In this document: piece after piece, positions 22,101-37,100 of the stretch
How positions within the stretch are numbered: position 1 is the stretch's first letter
Layout of the letters: every line of letters starts with the position of its first letter
NCBI GenBank assembly: GCA_934045075.1
Contig: OW203724.1
Coordinates: 11,767,473 to 11,831,472, forward strand
DNA length: 64,000 bases
From: Yponomeuta sedellus
Lineage: Eukaryota; Arthropoda; Insecta; Lepidoptera; Yponomeutidae
Reading direction: 5' to 3'
Made by a program: the position numbers and the translations under genes
Notes under the pieces: model-generated
The model's database searches: none
The model's input: only the letters and a program-made list of their open reading frames with translations
Told to the model about the DNA's origin: nothing

Positions 22101-25100
22101 AAATAATTTGATTAAAGCTAGCAGAGGGGCTAGAAAGAAAATAAAAGTTAATGCCGAGAAGATGTGTAGCAAGCAAAATATAAAAAAGCGTTTTCCGATT
22201 TTGCGATGGTTACCACATTACGATTTGCCCACATTCCTGTTAGACATTCTTGCAGGGGCTACGGTGGGAGCCACTTCCGTGGCACAAGGCATCGCATACG
22301 CTGGGGTGGCAGGATTGCCGCCGGAATATGGCCTGTACTCAGGAATCATTGGCGGTTTCCTCTATACAGTCTTCGGAAACTGCAGAAACATGTCCATCGG
22401 ACCCACAGCTATATTGTCAGCTCTGATTTCGAAGTATGTTAATGGATTATCGGCAGACTTCGCACTGTTAACAACTTTTCTCTCAGGAGTCGTTCAATTG
22501 ACTTTGGCAATATTTCAACTGGGCTTCTTGGTGGATTTCTTATCGGGACCAGTGATTGCAGGATTTGTGACGGCAGCAGCAATTCAAATATTAACATCTC
22601 AATTGAAAACATTATTTGGATTAAAAGGGAGTTCCGGAAATTCTTGTCTCGATTCAGTGTACAATTTCATAGTAAATATTAAAACTATAAACTGGAGTGA
22701 TACCGTTTTGGGATTTGGAACGATAGTAGTATTGATTCTACTGAAGACGGCAGGTAACAAGTGCAGCCGTGATGATCGGCCCTTAAAGAGAATTCGCTGG
22801 TATTTGGCTTTAGGCCGAAATGTCGTCGTGGTTCTACTGGGAATGTTGATAGCATTTGTATGGTATATCATTTCCGATGGAAATAGTTCGTTAACACTCG
22901 TTGGCCATATAGACCAGGGCTTACCAACAGTACAGTTGCCTCCATTTTCAACAACGGTTAAAAATCAAACATTCGGTTTTATGGAGATGCTTGATACACT
23001 CGGACCCCAGTCTATTGTGCTGCCACTAGTTGGTGTACTGGAGGTGGTCATTATAGCGAAGGCGTTTTCTAAAGATGTACAATTCGACGCTACGCAAGAA
23101 ATTATTGCATTGGGATTGTGCAACTTATTTGGTTCCTTCTTAGGTAGTATGCCAGTGACTGGAGCGTTTTCTCGATCAGCTTTATGTCAAGCTTCAGGAG
23201 TTCAGACACCTGCGGCAGGTATAATTGTGAGCCTAGTTCTAATGTTATCGTTATCTTTGTTAACATCGACTTTTTATTTCATACCTAAATCATCTTTAGC
23301 TGGTTTGCTTATAATAGCTGTGACAGCGTTAATCCATGTTGATGAAATTGTGTATTATTGGAGAAATAACAAGAGAGAGTTTATAGTGTTAGTATTGACA
23401 ATGATGGCCAGTTTGACTCTTGGTTTAGAATACGGTGTAATTTTAGGAGTTTTAATGGAAGTCTTCATTATAATGTACCGAAGTGCAAGACCTACAATTA
23501 ATGATACCATTATCACGATAGGTGCTAAAGATGTATTGTTGATACCTTTGCCAGATAGAGCGTCCTATTGCGCTGGTTCTTACTTGCGTAAGATAATAGT
23601 TAAAAACATTAAATCATGTAATATTGGAACTGTTGTTGTTATTGATGGAAGTAATACTAATGATATAGACTCTTCGGTAGCGTCTAACTTAATCAATATG
23701 TTTGACGATATAGACCAGAGATTGTATAAAATTGTGTTCCTGAACTTTACGGAAAAATTGCGGAATTTGTGTTTGGAACATAATGATAGGCACAAAGATA
23801 AATTTGTAAGCGGTTCCACTGTGGAAAAACTGTTAGAAGAAGAAATTTCTGTTTAAAATTTTAATTTGTGTACAAGCATGCACCTAAATGTTAATATTAG
23901 AAAGATAAAAAAAAGTCTTGAGTTTTATTCAAAACATAATTGAACCACACACCTCAATTTGTTGTTCCTGTTGAGCCCGCACGATGCGCAAGCGCACGAC
24001 GTCACGCCTGTATTGTTCTGGTGTATAGTCTCCAGGCATTTTGGCCGGTTGTTTTAGTGTCTAGAAGGTAAATAAATATTTTATAACAATAAGGGCTGCC
24101 GCTGGACTCTGGCCGCTTGGACTCCTCAACCGGAGGGCTAATATTTTATATCCTAATATATTTTCCCCCATAATAACAATAATAATAATAACTTCCACAC
24201 AACATAATCATTTGACCTGAGTCCCAAACGAGGACAACATTGTACTACGGTAACCACACAAGAACGTCACAACATGAAAATACACCCAAACTGAGGCCAC
24301 TTGTATATTTTTTGATTAGTGTATAAGGATTAATATTACGATACTGTCATTATTATTATTATTTGTCTTATGTAGACTGTCTACGTCCGACTGCAGGACA
24401 CAAACCTTCTGTATGTATAGCCTGGGTTTCATTACCACGCGTGCCCACAACGGAGTCGTAAGTTCAAGCGTTGAAGTAACACCTCAGAAACTTACGTTTC
24501 CTCACTATGTTTTCCTTTATCGTTAGCGAGTGGCACTATATGACTTATACTATTAAAACTTTACAAATGTACGTAACTTAGAAAACAAAGTCATATTGGT
24601 ACGTGCTGGGATTCAAACCACGACCCCCCGAATGTGAGGGCGGTGTTTTACCTCTGCGTCACCATCGCTTATGGATGTGTTAAAAAATCATTGTGTTTAA
24701 GTGTAGAATCCGCCATTTTTATGTACATGAGGATTTGTTATTCACTGTCCGTGAATCAAAAGGTCCAGTCAGAATTTAAAGGGCTGTTGAAGGCTTTATT
24801 TATAACTTGGTTTCTTTATAAAGAAGGTACTTAGGAGTAGAATAAATGCCTCAATTTTAACAGGTCCTTTCTATAACATAAGATTTAACATACTTTAGTT
24901 GGATACACGTCAGCCTGCAGCGCGGCGGCTAGACGGAGACGCTCGGAGTATTTTTCAAGAGCTTTAAAATGGGTTTTTTCTAGCTCAATGAAGCGTTTCT
25001 GAAAGAAAATAAGAAAACTCATGATAATTGCTCTGGAATTGAAGCTAAGCGAATAAGAACTCCAAAATCCACGCATTTTTCAAAACCCGCAATCTGTTCT

Positions 25101-28100
25101 TCAAAATACCACTTAAACCAATTAGGCTTAAACTTTAAAAATTCTTGCACAAATAGTTGGGGACCAAGCCCAGATCCTCCGTATCCACATTTCTTAAACT
25201 ACAATTAAAAATTATTACGACAGTTTGATGGCCATTGCGTATCGGAGTCTTCCTACTTGGGTGGGTTAATACGACCGTGTTACGCAGAAACATGCAACCC
25301 AAGTCACATGAATATCTTATCAATAAATATCTTATCTCATGAAACATGAAACGTCAAATAACTTTCTAGAAAAATCTGCATCCACAAGTTTGGATTGCCA
25401 AGTTTTTTGAGCAAGGCACATCTACTCACGCACTAAGAAAATATCCTACTAATATTATAAACGCGAAAGTTTGTAAGTATGGATGGATGGATGTTTGTTA
25501 CTCTTTCACGTAAAAAATAGTGAATGTATTTTAATGAAACTTTACTATAATATAGCTTATACATTGGAATGACACATAAGGCTACGTATATGTATAAAGA
25601 TATTGTGTGAATTGTCCCAAATATACCTAAGAAATAAGTGTCAAGTAAGTAGGAAAAATCTACCATCAGATTATATTCTTTTTAATGCACTAACTCGTGC
25701 TAAGGACAATTTTAAAAACCTATTTAGAGGCTAAAAATTCCACCCATGCCGGGATTCGCACCCGCGACCTCTGGCTAGCCGTGCCAGCGCTCTATCCAAC
25801 TGAGCTAATGGGCGACTCACCGGCATCAGTGAAATTTCGAACCTCTACAATATTCTCTGTATTACGTACACTGGCTGAAGTAATTTGCATCACTTGCAGC
25901 CCCGAGTACACAGTTCAGTACAGGGCAGGGCAGTTGAGGCAGACATAGGCCCCCCCGCATGCTGCGACGCAACTATTCGCTCCATTCCTTGGCAACTCTC
26001 ACCCATTATATTTCATTCAAGGTCTTTTTTGAATAGTCTGGATGATTTGTATCATACAAACAAGGTTCATAGCGAACTAATTCAATTAAATGTTCTGTCA
26101 TTGCAACCATATTGTTAAAAACACGCCTCGATACGCGTCGCGCAGAAATCTGTGCCGGCACTACAATGAGACGCAGAGCAGGGCAGAGACATGTCTGCGT
26201 CGCACGTGCCCGCGCCGCAGCGTAATGACGTTCCATGGTAACAAAATCTGCGCTGCCCTGCGCTGCGCTGTGCTGCGTCGCCTGCGTCCCAGCATGCGCC
26301 CAGCCTAAAGAATGTACGCATCGGTCGCGAAGGAATGTGATCTAAAAGAAGGCATTATATGCCTCAAATAGTGGGTTAGGCTGGACGAGAAAACAAATGA
26401 GGTGCTGGAAAATCTCGAGGCAAAGCCAGCGAGCGGCATAACAAATAAAATGTAACACCTTCCAGTCGGCGACCTGCGACATGATCTGCGGCATGAAGCC
26501 CATGCTGGCGCTGTACTTGTGCCGGCGGGCCATCTGCCGCAGCAGGTCGTCCAGGGTGCGGTCCACGCGCCGCGGCTTGCCGAGCTTCTTCGTGAGCACG
26601 TCGCGCATCTGCGCGCGCAGCACTTCGGCCGACGCTTCCATCGCGCGCAGGTCAATGTTCATGCGGTGCAGGTGGGTGCGGTTTATTCTGCAATTTATTG
26701 AGTGCTAGCTGACTCAGCGAACTTCGTACCGCCTTACAGACGATTCTTTTTTATTTTTCTCTCCGTAAGTACCATCCTCGTAGTTCAAGGAATATTCTAA
26801 AAAGAGAATTAGCGAAATCGGTTCAGCTGCTCTCGAGATTTGCGCTTACCAACAAATTGAGCCATTCATTTTTATATTATAGATTAACGGCTTCTCCGTC
26901 TAATTAATAATGCTTAGTGGCAACTGAGCGGATTTTGGGCTGCAAACCCACACACAATACACAAATAACAATACTAATAAAACCCAATCTAACAAGTTGC
27001 ACACGGTTTTATGTTTAAGCGAAGCGCAGCGTAGTTTATGTTATAGCGGGGCTAGATAACATAAACTACGCCGCCGCATTGTTAACTTTCAGTACTACGT
27101 CTAAATATTCCGACCATTATATTGACTCAAATCAAATCAATTTGCTTCAACGTAAAGAATTTACATTCTGTTTGCTGAATATCAATGTACAATGTAAAAT
27201 GTGAGCTGCTGCCTTCGAGACTGACTATAAAGAGCATCAAACTTTTTTTATTTTATTATGTCAACAAATAAGTGGGCCATGCCTGCCAGTATTTTCTTTT
27301 TCTCTGTCCAAGAAGTATAGCCTTAATTCTCACTACTCATTGAACATCCCTCGTACTTGTGCCGTATTTGTTGCTCCTTGATCTCGTCTTGCAGCTCGAG
27401 CACGCGCCGGCGCAGCTTATGCAGCTCACCGGCGGGGAACACTACCACGTTAGCGAGCCCGCCTGGACTCTGCATGTCGTTCAGGGCTCTGGCCTTGATC
27501 TGGTCGTAGCGGAGCACTACGGTCGCGGTCACCTCATTCATGTTGCTCTGCTTCTCCAGCTGCAGCGATAAACGTGCATTGCATTCAAGCCAATCTAACT
27601 GTCTATATTCCTTCACTTCTGTATAATATAGTCTTCCCCAAACACAGTGTATCCTAGTGTGGGGCCAGAAGCAATGTATGTGCCTGTATGTAAATGTAAA
27701 TGTCACAATATTCTGTTTTGAGTGCTTCAGGTCGTAATGTAATCTCACTCATCATGCCATCGTGCACGCTACATCCCGATGGTAATAAGACAATACGGGG
27801 ATGTTATACTTTTTTTTATAATAATTATCTATTTTTTATATTCTTTTCTGATACCTTTCATATGAGTTCGCTAAATTCTACACTAAACATCTTCTACAGT
27901 CAATTTTGATTCATTTGAATTTGAAATTCGGAATCAACAAACTCTGTATAACCTCTGTATACTTACTTGCCATCCTGTAACTTTATTATAGCGAGTGTAG
28001 GTACCTACTGTTACTACAATTTAAGCTTCGCCATTCCCATACTAGTGTTTATTGTTGTTTATAACGCCTCATTTTGCTAAAATCGAAGGCAATTAGGTTA

Positions 28101-31100
28101 AAAGACTGGAGCCCAACCCGAGGTTTAAGACATGCCCATTATTCCATTCAAGTTTTATGAGGCTCGCGTTGGAGATAAAGAGATTACTAAATTTGTGCCT
28201 CATGCTTTTTTTAAAACTCCGTCCAAAGAATCTCTCACCATAAACTCCCTTAGTTCATTCTTCCTCTTGTCGAGCTGCATGGAAAGTTTACGCTTGACCT
28301 TGTTGTGCGTATCTATGTCTTTACGCAGTAAGTCTACCAGATGGTCCTGCTCGATCATGTCTTGCTCATACTTGTGCCTGTGCCGTGAAAAATATTAACT
28401 TTACGAGTTTACTCGACTAATATCTCACCCGTACCCACAAAGTCCACAAACAATACTTTAATGTGATTGACTTATCTAATATTGTTTAGTTATTCGTAGT
28501 AAATATTCTCTTTAGTAGTAGAAGGGATTAAAATGAATCCAATTGACCCTTTAGCTTTCTGTTAGAGAGACATTTTAATATTTTTTGAGTTCTAATGAAT
28601 CCATTGTTACACGAAATATAACAAAACAGTGGTAATAGCTTATTTTGCCAAGTTAGTACCTATGTGTTTACTTATTTTCTAGTTGAAAATCATCGTCACC
28701 ATCACCATATCCTTTAACATCCACTGCCGGGTACACATCTCATCATGTTCAGGTTACTTTTTTACAATCCTGTTCACGGTAGCGTACGGAACTTATGTTT
28801 GCCGGGTACTCAGGCAATAGCATCTGTCCATCAGGCTGGTGGTCTGCCGACTGATTGTTTTAATCTCGTCGTTATCATAGTCCACTCATCGTCATTCCGT
28901 CTTTCTAAGTGCCCCATCCACTTAGTGTTATCAAACCTTATTTTAAAGCCGTAATCCATTCTTTGGGGTGTTATTACAGCTTATTTCTCGTTATATTAGC
29001 CTTATTTGGGAATAATTGATTTTATTCTTATTTGGGAAGTATCGCACGCTGCGCGGCTATCAGTATATGCACTCTTTTGTGAACCTCCATTTCTTGGAAC
29101 CATTTGTAAGAGTGGTCAACACATATTAATTGAAACCTTAGTTTTTCACTTAGTTCAGCGAACAAAAATAGGTGAAAAAATTGTATGTCCCAAAAAATAT
29201 CGTCTTACCTCTTGCTCCGCATCTCGTAAGTAGCGTCGTAAATGTCTTGTTCACAGCCCTCGGGACAGATGTTGGGATCAAGCCGGATGGGCCCGATGTC
29301 TCGGCTGTCTAGGCTTCCCTCGTCCTCTTCGGACGATGAAGATGACTCCGAGGACGATTCACTTTCTAAGGGAAGTTCAATGTTTGCCTTATTTCTTGGA
29401 AATGTAATATCGTTTAATTAAGATGGAACACATGCACTTATTTGCTAAATAAAATCATGCATTCACTAAATATTGGTACGTTTTTACTTAAATAAGCATA
29501 GGAAAGTGATAAGGTGACGCATAAGACAAAGACACTGTCTCAGTATTGTATTGGTAAACTTGTAGAGTTTAGTGGCCGAAATTGAGGACTGTATATAATT
29601 ATTTAAACTCATACATTTTTAGTTTTTTCATAGTGAAAGTCGACTTATATTATTATACGCCCTACCTACATACTTGATTTATATCATAATTTATTAAAAA
29701 CATGTTTATTTCCTTTATTGATCTCACGGACCTTCATGATCTTACAAGTAGATCCTCTAGTTTTGGGTATTCAAAACGAAATGTTCGTTAGGCTAAAATA
29801 ATACTAAATGAAATAAACCTTTTTTTAAATAAATTCTAATAAACGACTTCTTTAAAAATGGGGTCCGATAGCGTATTAGCAACGAAGACATCAGACGTCT
29901 CGTCGCCTAAACCGGACAGCATGGTGTAATCTCTTCAAACTCCCATATTTGTCATGTTTGCGGACGTCGTCGCTTGGCCATATGTGATAATAATATTTAC
30001 TTTAAGTCTAGGGTGGTTGAGACTTTATTCAACTTATTAATCGCACGCGCTACACCAGTGAGAGAATTTATTAGATGTTGGGCCAGTTTCTGAATAGAGA
30101 ATTTCGCTGAATAAATAGTTAACTGTAGTGCTGTCTTTTCGAATTTCTCAGAAAAGAGCGTGACAGAATGTTGCTTAAGTATTTACTTAGTGAAATTGTC
30201 AATTCAGAAATCGGCCCAATATCTAATAAATTCTCTCGCTGGTGCAGTGCGTCAAGCATGTTCGGGGCCCGCGTCCATGACTTCCAGGCGACTCCGAGCA
30301 GGTTCCGAGCCAGTGGAATCCACCGGTTTGTCGCTTTCTAATCCACTGGGTTTGGATCCATGTAAATCGTAATTTATGTACTAACATACGTGAAAGCACA
30401 ACTGCTTTAATACTAACATTTATGTATCGTTTTGTTTGTATATAAATGTTATATTATTATATGAGTATTAAGTTGTTCTTCTGATTTTTAAAGTTATTGC
30501 CTATGTAGTGATTATTTGTAAACTTTGCAGCAAAATCACAAGTTTAATCTCTAAGTTTGTAAGAATTTAATATTATTCGCACAATTGGTTGGCACTTATG
30601 ATCTTGTCTTACAGAGCTAGTGGTTTAAATACTAACGGTACCAACCTGGAAGGGACTGAAAAAAATGTTGTGAAAAGGATGGATTCTATGTCCAAAAGGG
30701 TGCTCCATAGATATAGGTAGATAGATACCATCGTCATCATGTTCCCGCGGCGGCCGGTACTTCTTTTTGAATATCCTACGAAGGAAGTCGGCAAACTTGT
30801 TGTCTTGCACCAGCTTCTTGAACTGCCGCTGCATCTCCTGGCAAGCCAGCACCAGCTGCTCTTTCTCCGTCTTGTGATCCTCGATGCGCTGCTCGCAGTC
30901 TACGATTTGATCTTGCACAGCTTTCACCTTGGAGAGGTGGTGGGGTTTATTTTATTTATTAACATATAATCCAAATATAAATAATTAGCCAATATACGCC
31001 CAATATGTAATGGCAAAGCGAGAGTGAGATTTGCTAAGAAAAATGAGAAAAGAGAACTTTATCGGTATTTCTGCTCTAATTACCAATATCATATAGCGTG

Positions 31101-34100
31101 TAATAAATCTCACTGATAGGAAAGGAAGCTTTGGGTAAACTACCTACTCGCTTAGCCCTTATTAAAATGCAATTAAATTGATATCGAGCTCGTTTATAAA
31201 ATGATGTGATTTATTAAATATTTCTTTCTTCTTCGTCGTTCCCTCGTGACTGAGGATCATGATCATGATCGCCCGTTTCCAAAGCGAACGGTTTTCTGCC
31301 AAGTGGACCTCCTGGTACATGCTGCCACCGGATGCCGCTTCTGTGAAGTCCGACCATATTGTCGGTACCCTTCCTCTGGGGCTCGCACCAAACGCACTTT
31401 TGTTTTGCGAATTATGCTTCTGCTCCTCAATATTCTGTCGAGGTTAGCCATTGCACTTTTGGCCTTACGGGACCTGTGGCGGATTTCATCGATGCGGTTG
31501 CAAAGCAACAGATGGCGAGAGTAGTGTGCTCTATCTACCACCATTAAATTAGTTTTCATTAGGAATGAAATTACTTGGAATGGTGGATTTTAAGACCCAG
31601 CTTACAGTTCTCTTCTTCGACCTTTTTTAAAAGTGCTTCCAGCTGCGACTCGCTCGATGCAATTACAGGCTTATCATCGGCATACCTTAAATTGTTAATT
31701 TTCCAGCCTCCAACTGTCACGGTCACTAAATATTTACGTTCTTAAAAAAGCACGGCCCTAAGCATTCGAAACGAACCTAAACGCCACTTAAATAGGCTGT
31801 GGTAGAGAAGTTAGAAGTAAGAGACGTAGGTACCCACAGATTATTCAAACTGCCTCTGAGGAGTGTTTTAGAGGATTCGTCTTTTTATAAATAAGACCGT
31901 TATAGTACAACCCAGGTTAGAACCCTTAATTTATAGACCTTGGACTTTGGACCCACCTGCATAAGCTTGCTGTAAACCCGTTCGGCGAGCCGGTCCTCAT
32001 GGGCCTCGAAACGGTTGAGAACATTCATCTCGCAATGCATTTGGTACAGTTGGAGCTCTAATAGCTGATTCTTCTCCTGAAAATTTGGTGACGAAATAAA
32101 TAGTCTTTTCGTCAGTTTGAAATAGTTTCTTAAGAGATAAACAGTACTGACACAAAATATACAACCTGAACACGAATTCTCTCTCTTTGAAGCTGCCTCA
32201 GACGAGAGTCAAATTGTTGGATGGAAACCTCAGCATCTGCCAGAAGCATGTCTTGCTCGTACAGATGCCTGCCAGAAACAAATGTATAAGTAGAGGCATG
32301 TCTTTATCTCTATAAGTAATATAAAAATGAATCGCTGAATGTGTTGGTACAAGCGCAAATATCGAAAGCAGCTGAACAGATTTCGCTAATTCTGTTTTTA
32401 GAATATTCCTTGAAGTACAAGGATGGTTCTTACTGTGAGAACATAAAAAAAATAAAGAATCGACTTTAAAAACCTATTTAGAGGCTAAAAATTTCACCCA
32501 TGCCGGGATTCGAACCCGCAACCTCTGGCTATCCGTACAAGCGCTCTACCAATTGAGCCAATGGGCGACTCACGGCATCAGTGAAATTTCGAACCTCTTT
32601 ACACTATTCTCTGTATTACGTACAGGCAGCGACATCTGACTTAAGCAAATTTCATTACTTACAGCCCCGACTACCTACTTTGCAGTTAGGTTTTAACATC
32701 GGAACGATATCACTGTACAGTGTACACACATGGTTAGTGCATTAAAAATAAAAATAGTATAAAGAATCGACTGTTAGGCGGTACGAAGTGCGCTGGGTCA
32801 GCTAGTACTATTATAATAAGCTATTTGACAGGTTTCTGAAAACCAACTCAATTTTTCGTTGGTTTTTAATAAGTGCTCAGAAAGTGATAATTTTTAAGTG
32901 TTTTGTGTATCTTTGCTTAAAAAAAACAAAATAATTTTTTTTTTTAAATTAGCCGACAAAACGCTACCTTGAGCAATAATTATGGCGTCGCAACGCAGTC
33001 GCACAGGAATTAGGGACGTCACTGGTCAGTAAGCAGACGCTATATTAACTGCCCTGTAAATATAGCGTTTCCTTCATTATAGATTCGACTAATCCAGGTT
33101 TTCTATATAATAAAATTGCTACAGATTCAAAATTATCAAGTTTTATCCTGTTTTTTATTTATCCTAATTGTTGTGGAGTATGGCCTATACCTTCCTTATG
33201 TACGGAAGAGACCCGTGCCCCTTGGTGCGGACATAATTGGTTGATGATGTTGTTTTGCATAAAAGATATTTTTTTTTAATTTAAAGTTTCTTAAATCTGT
33301 TTTAAATTCATAAATGATAGAAATGTATCATTTACGTATGAATGGATAAATTTTTTTTCACACTGTCAAATACCTTAGTATATCATTTCAGCAACAGTTT
33401 ACAATAATGAATAAATGAGCTTAGTTAGCTTGCTATATAAACTAAAGCGGACCTTGGCGTAGACAAGAGCTTATCGTAGGTATGCCTAGGTCCAGTCATG
33501 CAAAACAATAAAATTAGCAGTGTTTGTACCATTATAAAATATATCTAATATAAAGATATTTAGATATTTCATTTGCTGTAAAATAGTAGACTCTGGTGTC
33601 CTAAAACTTTATTGCATCAAATATATAACTACTAGGTACTCACAAAAGAAAAGTATTTAAAAAACACCAACATAGCACTAGCGTGCTAACCAATGGAATA
33701 AAAATCAAAGTTGTTTTATAGTATGTTTTTTTTCAAAAAGTGAACCTCAGAACTCTTAACAACTGTGACAACTATTTTTAGAACCTACAGTCTAGAACAA
33801 ACGGTCAACAACTTAGGACTTTAATCGATTACCGTTAAGAACGACTGCTTTTGGCAAAACTGCTTTCAAATTCTAGATTCTTGCACCTAGGTTCTTCTCA
33901 ATAGGTTCTAAATCTAATAGAGTAAACTAATATTTTTACTCAACTTAATAGTTTTACACCTTTATGTTTACTCATGCTATCCTACTCATGAAGTAGGATA
34001 GCTTGCGCCTCAATACATACTACCGCCCGTTAAGACAGAGTTGGGGTAAGACCCAGCGACTTACTATATTTATTAAGATTTATGATGTTCACTTTTTCCA

Positions 34101-37100
34101 AGACGCGTTACAAAAGAACATAATATTTTTTCCATTGGTGGCGCTAGTTAGTACCGCGTAGCGCCTTAAAACCGTCCTCTATCACGATTTACGTCAACTT
34201 TAAAACACATACTGGTATTGATATCCACAAAGGTATCTATGTCAACAAATGTGATGGTTTGCGATCTCGGCACAGTCATGATTGTGTAAGTGTAATTTTT
34301 ATTGTACCGAATTAAACAACAGACTTGGCCCCCGTGGTGGAGTATGGCCTATACATTACTCAGGAAAGAGACTCGTGCCCCTCGGTGAGGAAATAATGGG
34401 TTGATGATAAGACTTCTGCCGAATAGATAGATTTGAGGTAACGGGGCTTAACCGTTATTAGTAAGGATTAACCTCTCAATACGCCTATCGCGTATTTCAA
34501 TTTCTACTGGTGTGGCTTCTATGTCCAGTCTGGGCTTCAAAAGCTCCCACGTTGCAAACTTTGGACGACTTTCTGCAAAGAAAAGCTAGAAGATAAAAAT
34601 TATGGAGACTTACAAAAGCCAGTGTACAGATAGATAGAATATTCTTTATTATATAGGAGTTATGTAGGTACTTACCCATTATAGGAACAAACGACGGGAC
34701 GCGCCCCTGCCGGATCCTCATTTGTGGGTAGAGATTGGACTTTCTTTCTCTATCGATAGATTTTTTACTCGCCTGGCCACCTCTGGTTGGTACTACGATT
34801 GGTTCCGGTTTGACCTAGAATGTGTTCAAATGGTCATGTGCTTATCATGTACTTATCAATATGCCGTTGGTATGTATTACTTAGCAAGCAATTACGATAA
34901 CATAGCAATTATAGTAATAGCAACTATAGTAATGGTCTTTTTGCCTTTTCGAAGGCAAAGATTGAAAGAAAAGTGAATCATGTGACTAAATTATGTGAAT
35001 TTAAACAAAAATAATAGTAAGAGAACGCTAGGTCTTCGTCTGTCTGATCCAGTATTCTCGAGCAGCTTGCTGATCTGCTTCGTGATCTCCACCAACATTA
35101 ACACGTATTTGTGCTTTTTCGTAATCCATATGATAATGTTACCTACGTCAAGGTTCTTTTCAGGAAACTCTAGATCTTCGTCTATCTGCGGTATGGCGGG
35201 CGGCTGTTTCACAAGCTTGGGTGGTATCTCACAGCGGATCTCCGCCAGCCGCTCCCCGATATGCTGCATCTTCTTCACCAGCCTTAACTTGTGCTCGCGG
35301 AGTTCTAGAACTTTGTTGTTGAAAGCGCGCTTCGTGCTGTAGATCTATTGGAAAAGTATGTTGCGTTAGTGGGGTTGGTAACAATTTTATAATTGTAATT
35401 GTGTTTTAATAATGTATCGGACATGTGTTGCGCTCTCTGACTTACGCTTTGGCAATTGACTTCGCACAAACTATAAACTCTTTGTTAAGAAGGAGTGTAC
35501 CTAAATGCTTAAGCTCTGGAGTAATTTTAAAGGATGTGGTGACACTTGATGAGAACCACAGCCAGTCCAGGTGTAGCTGCAATTTTTCTATGAACACTCT
35601 TAAGAGTTTGTGCCTTCACTTTAAATTGTATTTGAAGTAAGTTGAACAATTATATTGGTAGCTTTACCTCTTGGCGCATGAGGCAGATCCGTAACTGGGT
35701 ATTATGACCTGGAGGGGCAATGTATTCCGGCTGAGTCTTGAGCAATTTATTGCCGATAGACGACTCAGCTTCCTTCAAAGCCTCCGCGGCGCCGGGGGGC
35801 ATAGCCGTCGGGTCAGGCTTCCTAGAGAGATGATCTTGCCACTGACAACAAAATATGTACAATCAACCGGTACGCAAGGAAACTTACTTAAATACATAGC
35901 TATTTACTTTCCCTATGATCTTTCTGTTTGGTCTGGAAAGAAAAGGTACAAGAAAAAATATGTACAAGTACTCGTACTTGTAGAGTTTCGGACAAACGAT
36001 TACAAACTTAAGACATAGACCCTGTTTCTTGCAAAATTTCATAATTATGTGTCAACGGATCCTAGATTTTTCCATAAACTACCGTCCGTACTCGGATAGC
36101 AGATAGAATCGTATACCTACCTAAGCGTGTCATTTTTTTCCTTTTAAGGTACAGAAACTTGTTCCAAGCAACCTGGGTTAGAGGCCCACTTTATAAGATA
36201 CTCTATGAGGTCGTAAAGTGATTATAGTTTTATGATTCCGAGTTTTCTCCGTAGAGCGTATTTTCAGACCTACATGTGAATTTCATTACACCCTGTATAC
36301 CTGTTGTGTGTATTTGTAAACTTTAATTCCTTAATTATTAATTTGTTAACGATGTCAGTGTGCGAAGTGAGTTTCTTTGTTTTACTTTCATACCTTGACT
36401 TCTTATCTAGCTGTCATATTTCTAGGACATCTTACGCACGCATGCCCAACTAGAATAATAATGCTTCAATCACTATAAACTACCTTGGTGAAGGAGCCAC
36501 TGCCTCTAGATTTGGTTGAATTTCCATTCCATTTAGATTCACTATTGAAACGGTAAAAAATGAGGCACCTATAATACATTAGCGTTTTGCACTATTTATT
36601 TATGAATGTATTTGCAGTGCCCGATTATCTACAGGTAGCAAATTCTATCTAGGGGTTCCTGTTTACAAACTGACAAATAAACGTTTCTGGGTTTAATTAT
36701 ATTGACTTTTTAATCCAAATTTATTCAATATTCAACAAAGTGAGGTGAATAATTCAGCCGTCCTAACTTAAACAACCGTAACTCGATTTTTGTCAAAAAT
36801 GAGTTAAGACTTGATTTGGAATCAGCGTGATGAGAACTATAATGTTCTCTTTGACGTATTTTTGGTAAAACCGACACAAAAGGAGATAGTGTTAATCATA
36901 AGCGCCGTAACTGTCTATTTTGATGGCACGTTCCTAGATAACGTTATTGTATGAGCTTGATCATGCATCAATAATATATCCTAAATATAAACACCGTAAG
37001 TTATTGTACGGTAGTTATCTTTAATTTTAATTCTGTCTGTTGGTCAATGTATATGTTTAAATTTATGAGCTAAAAGTTCCTATTTACATTATTTAAAGCA

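Noticed and set aside
28132..28398. 88-codon plus-strand frame
   Set aside because: Antisense shadow of CFAP44 exon 31.
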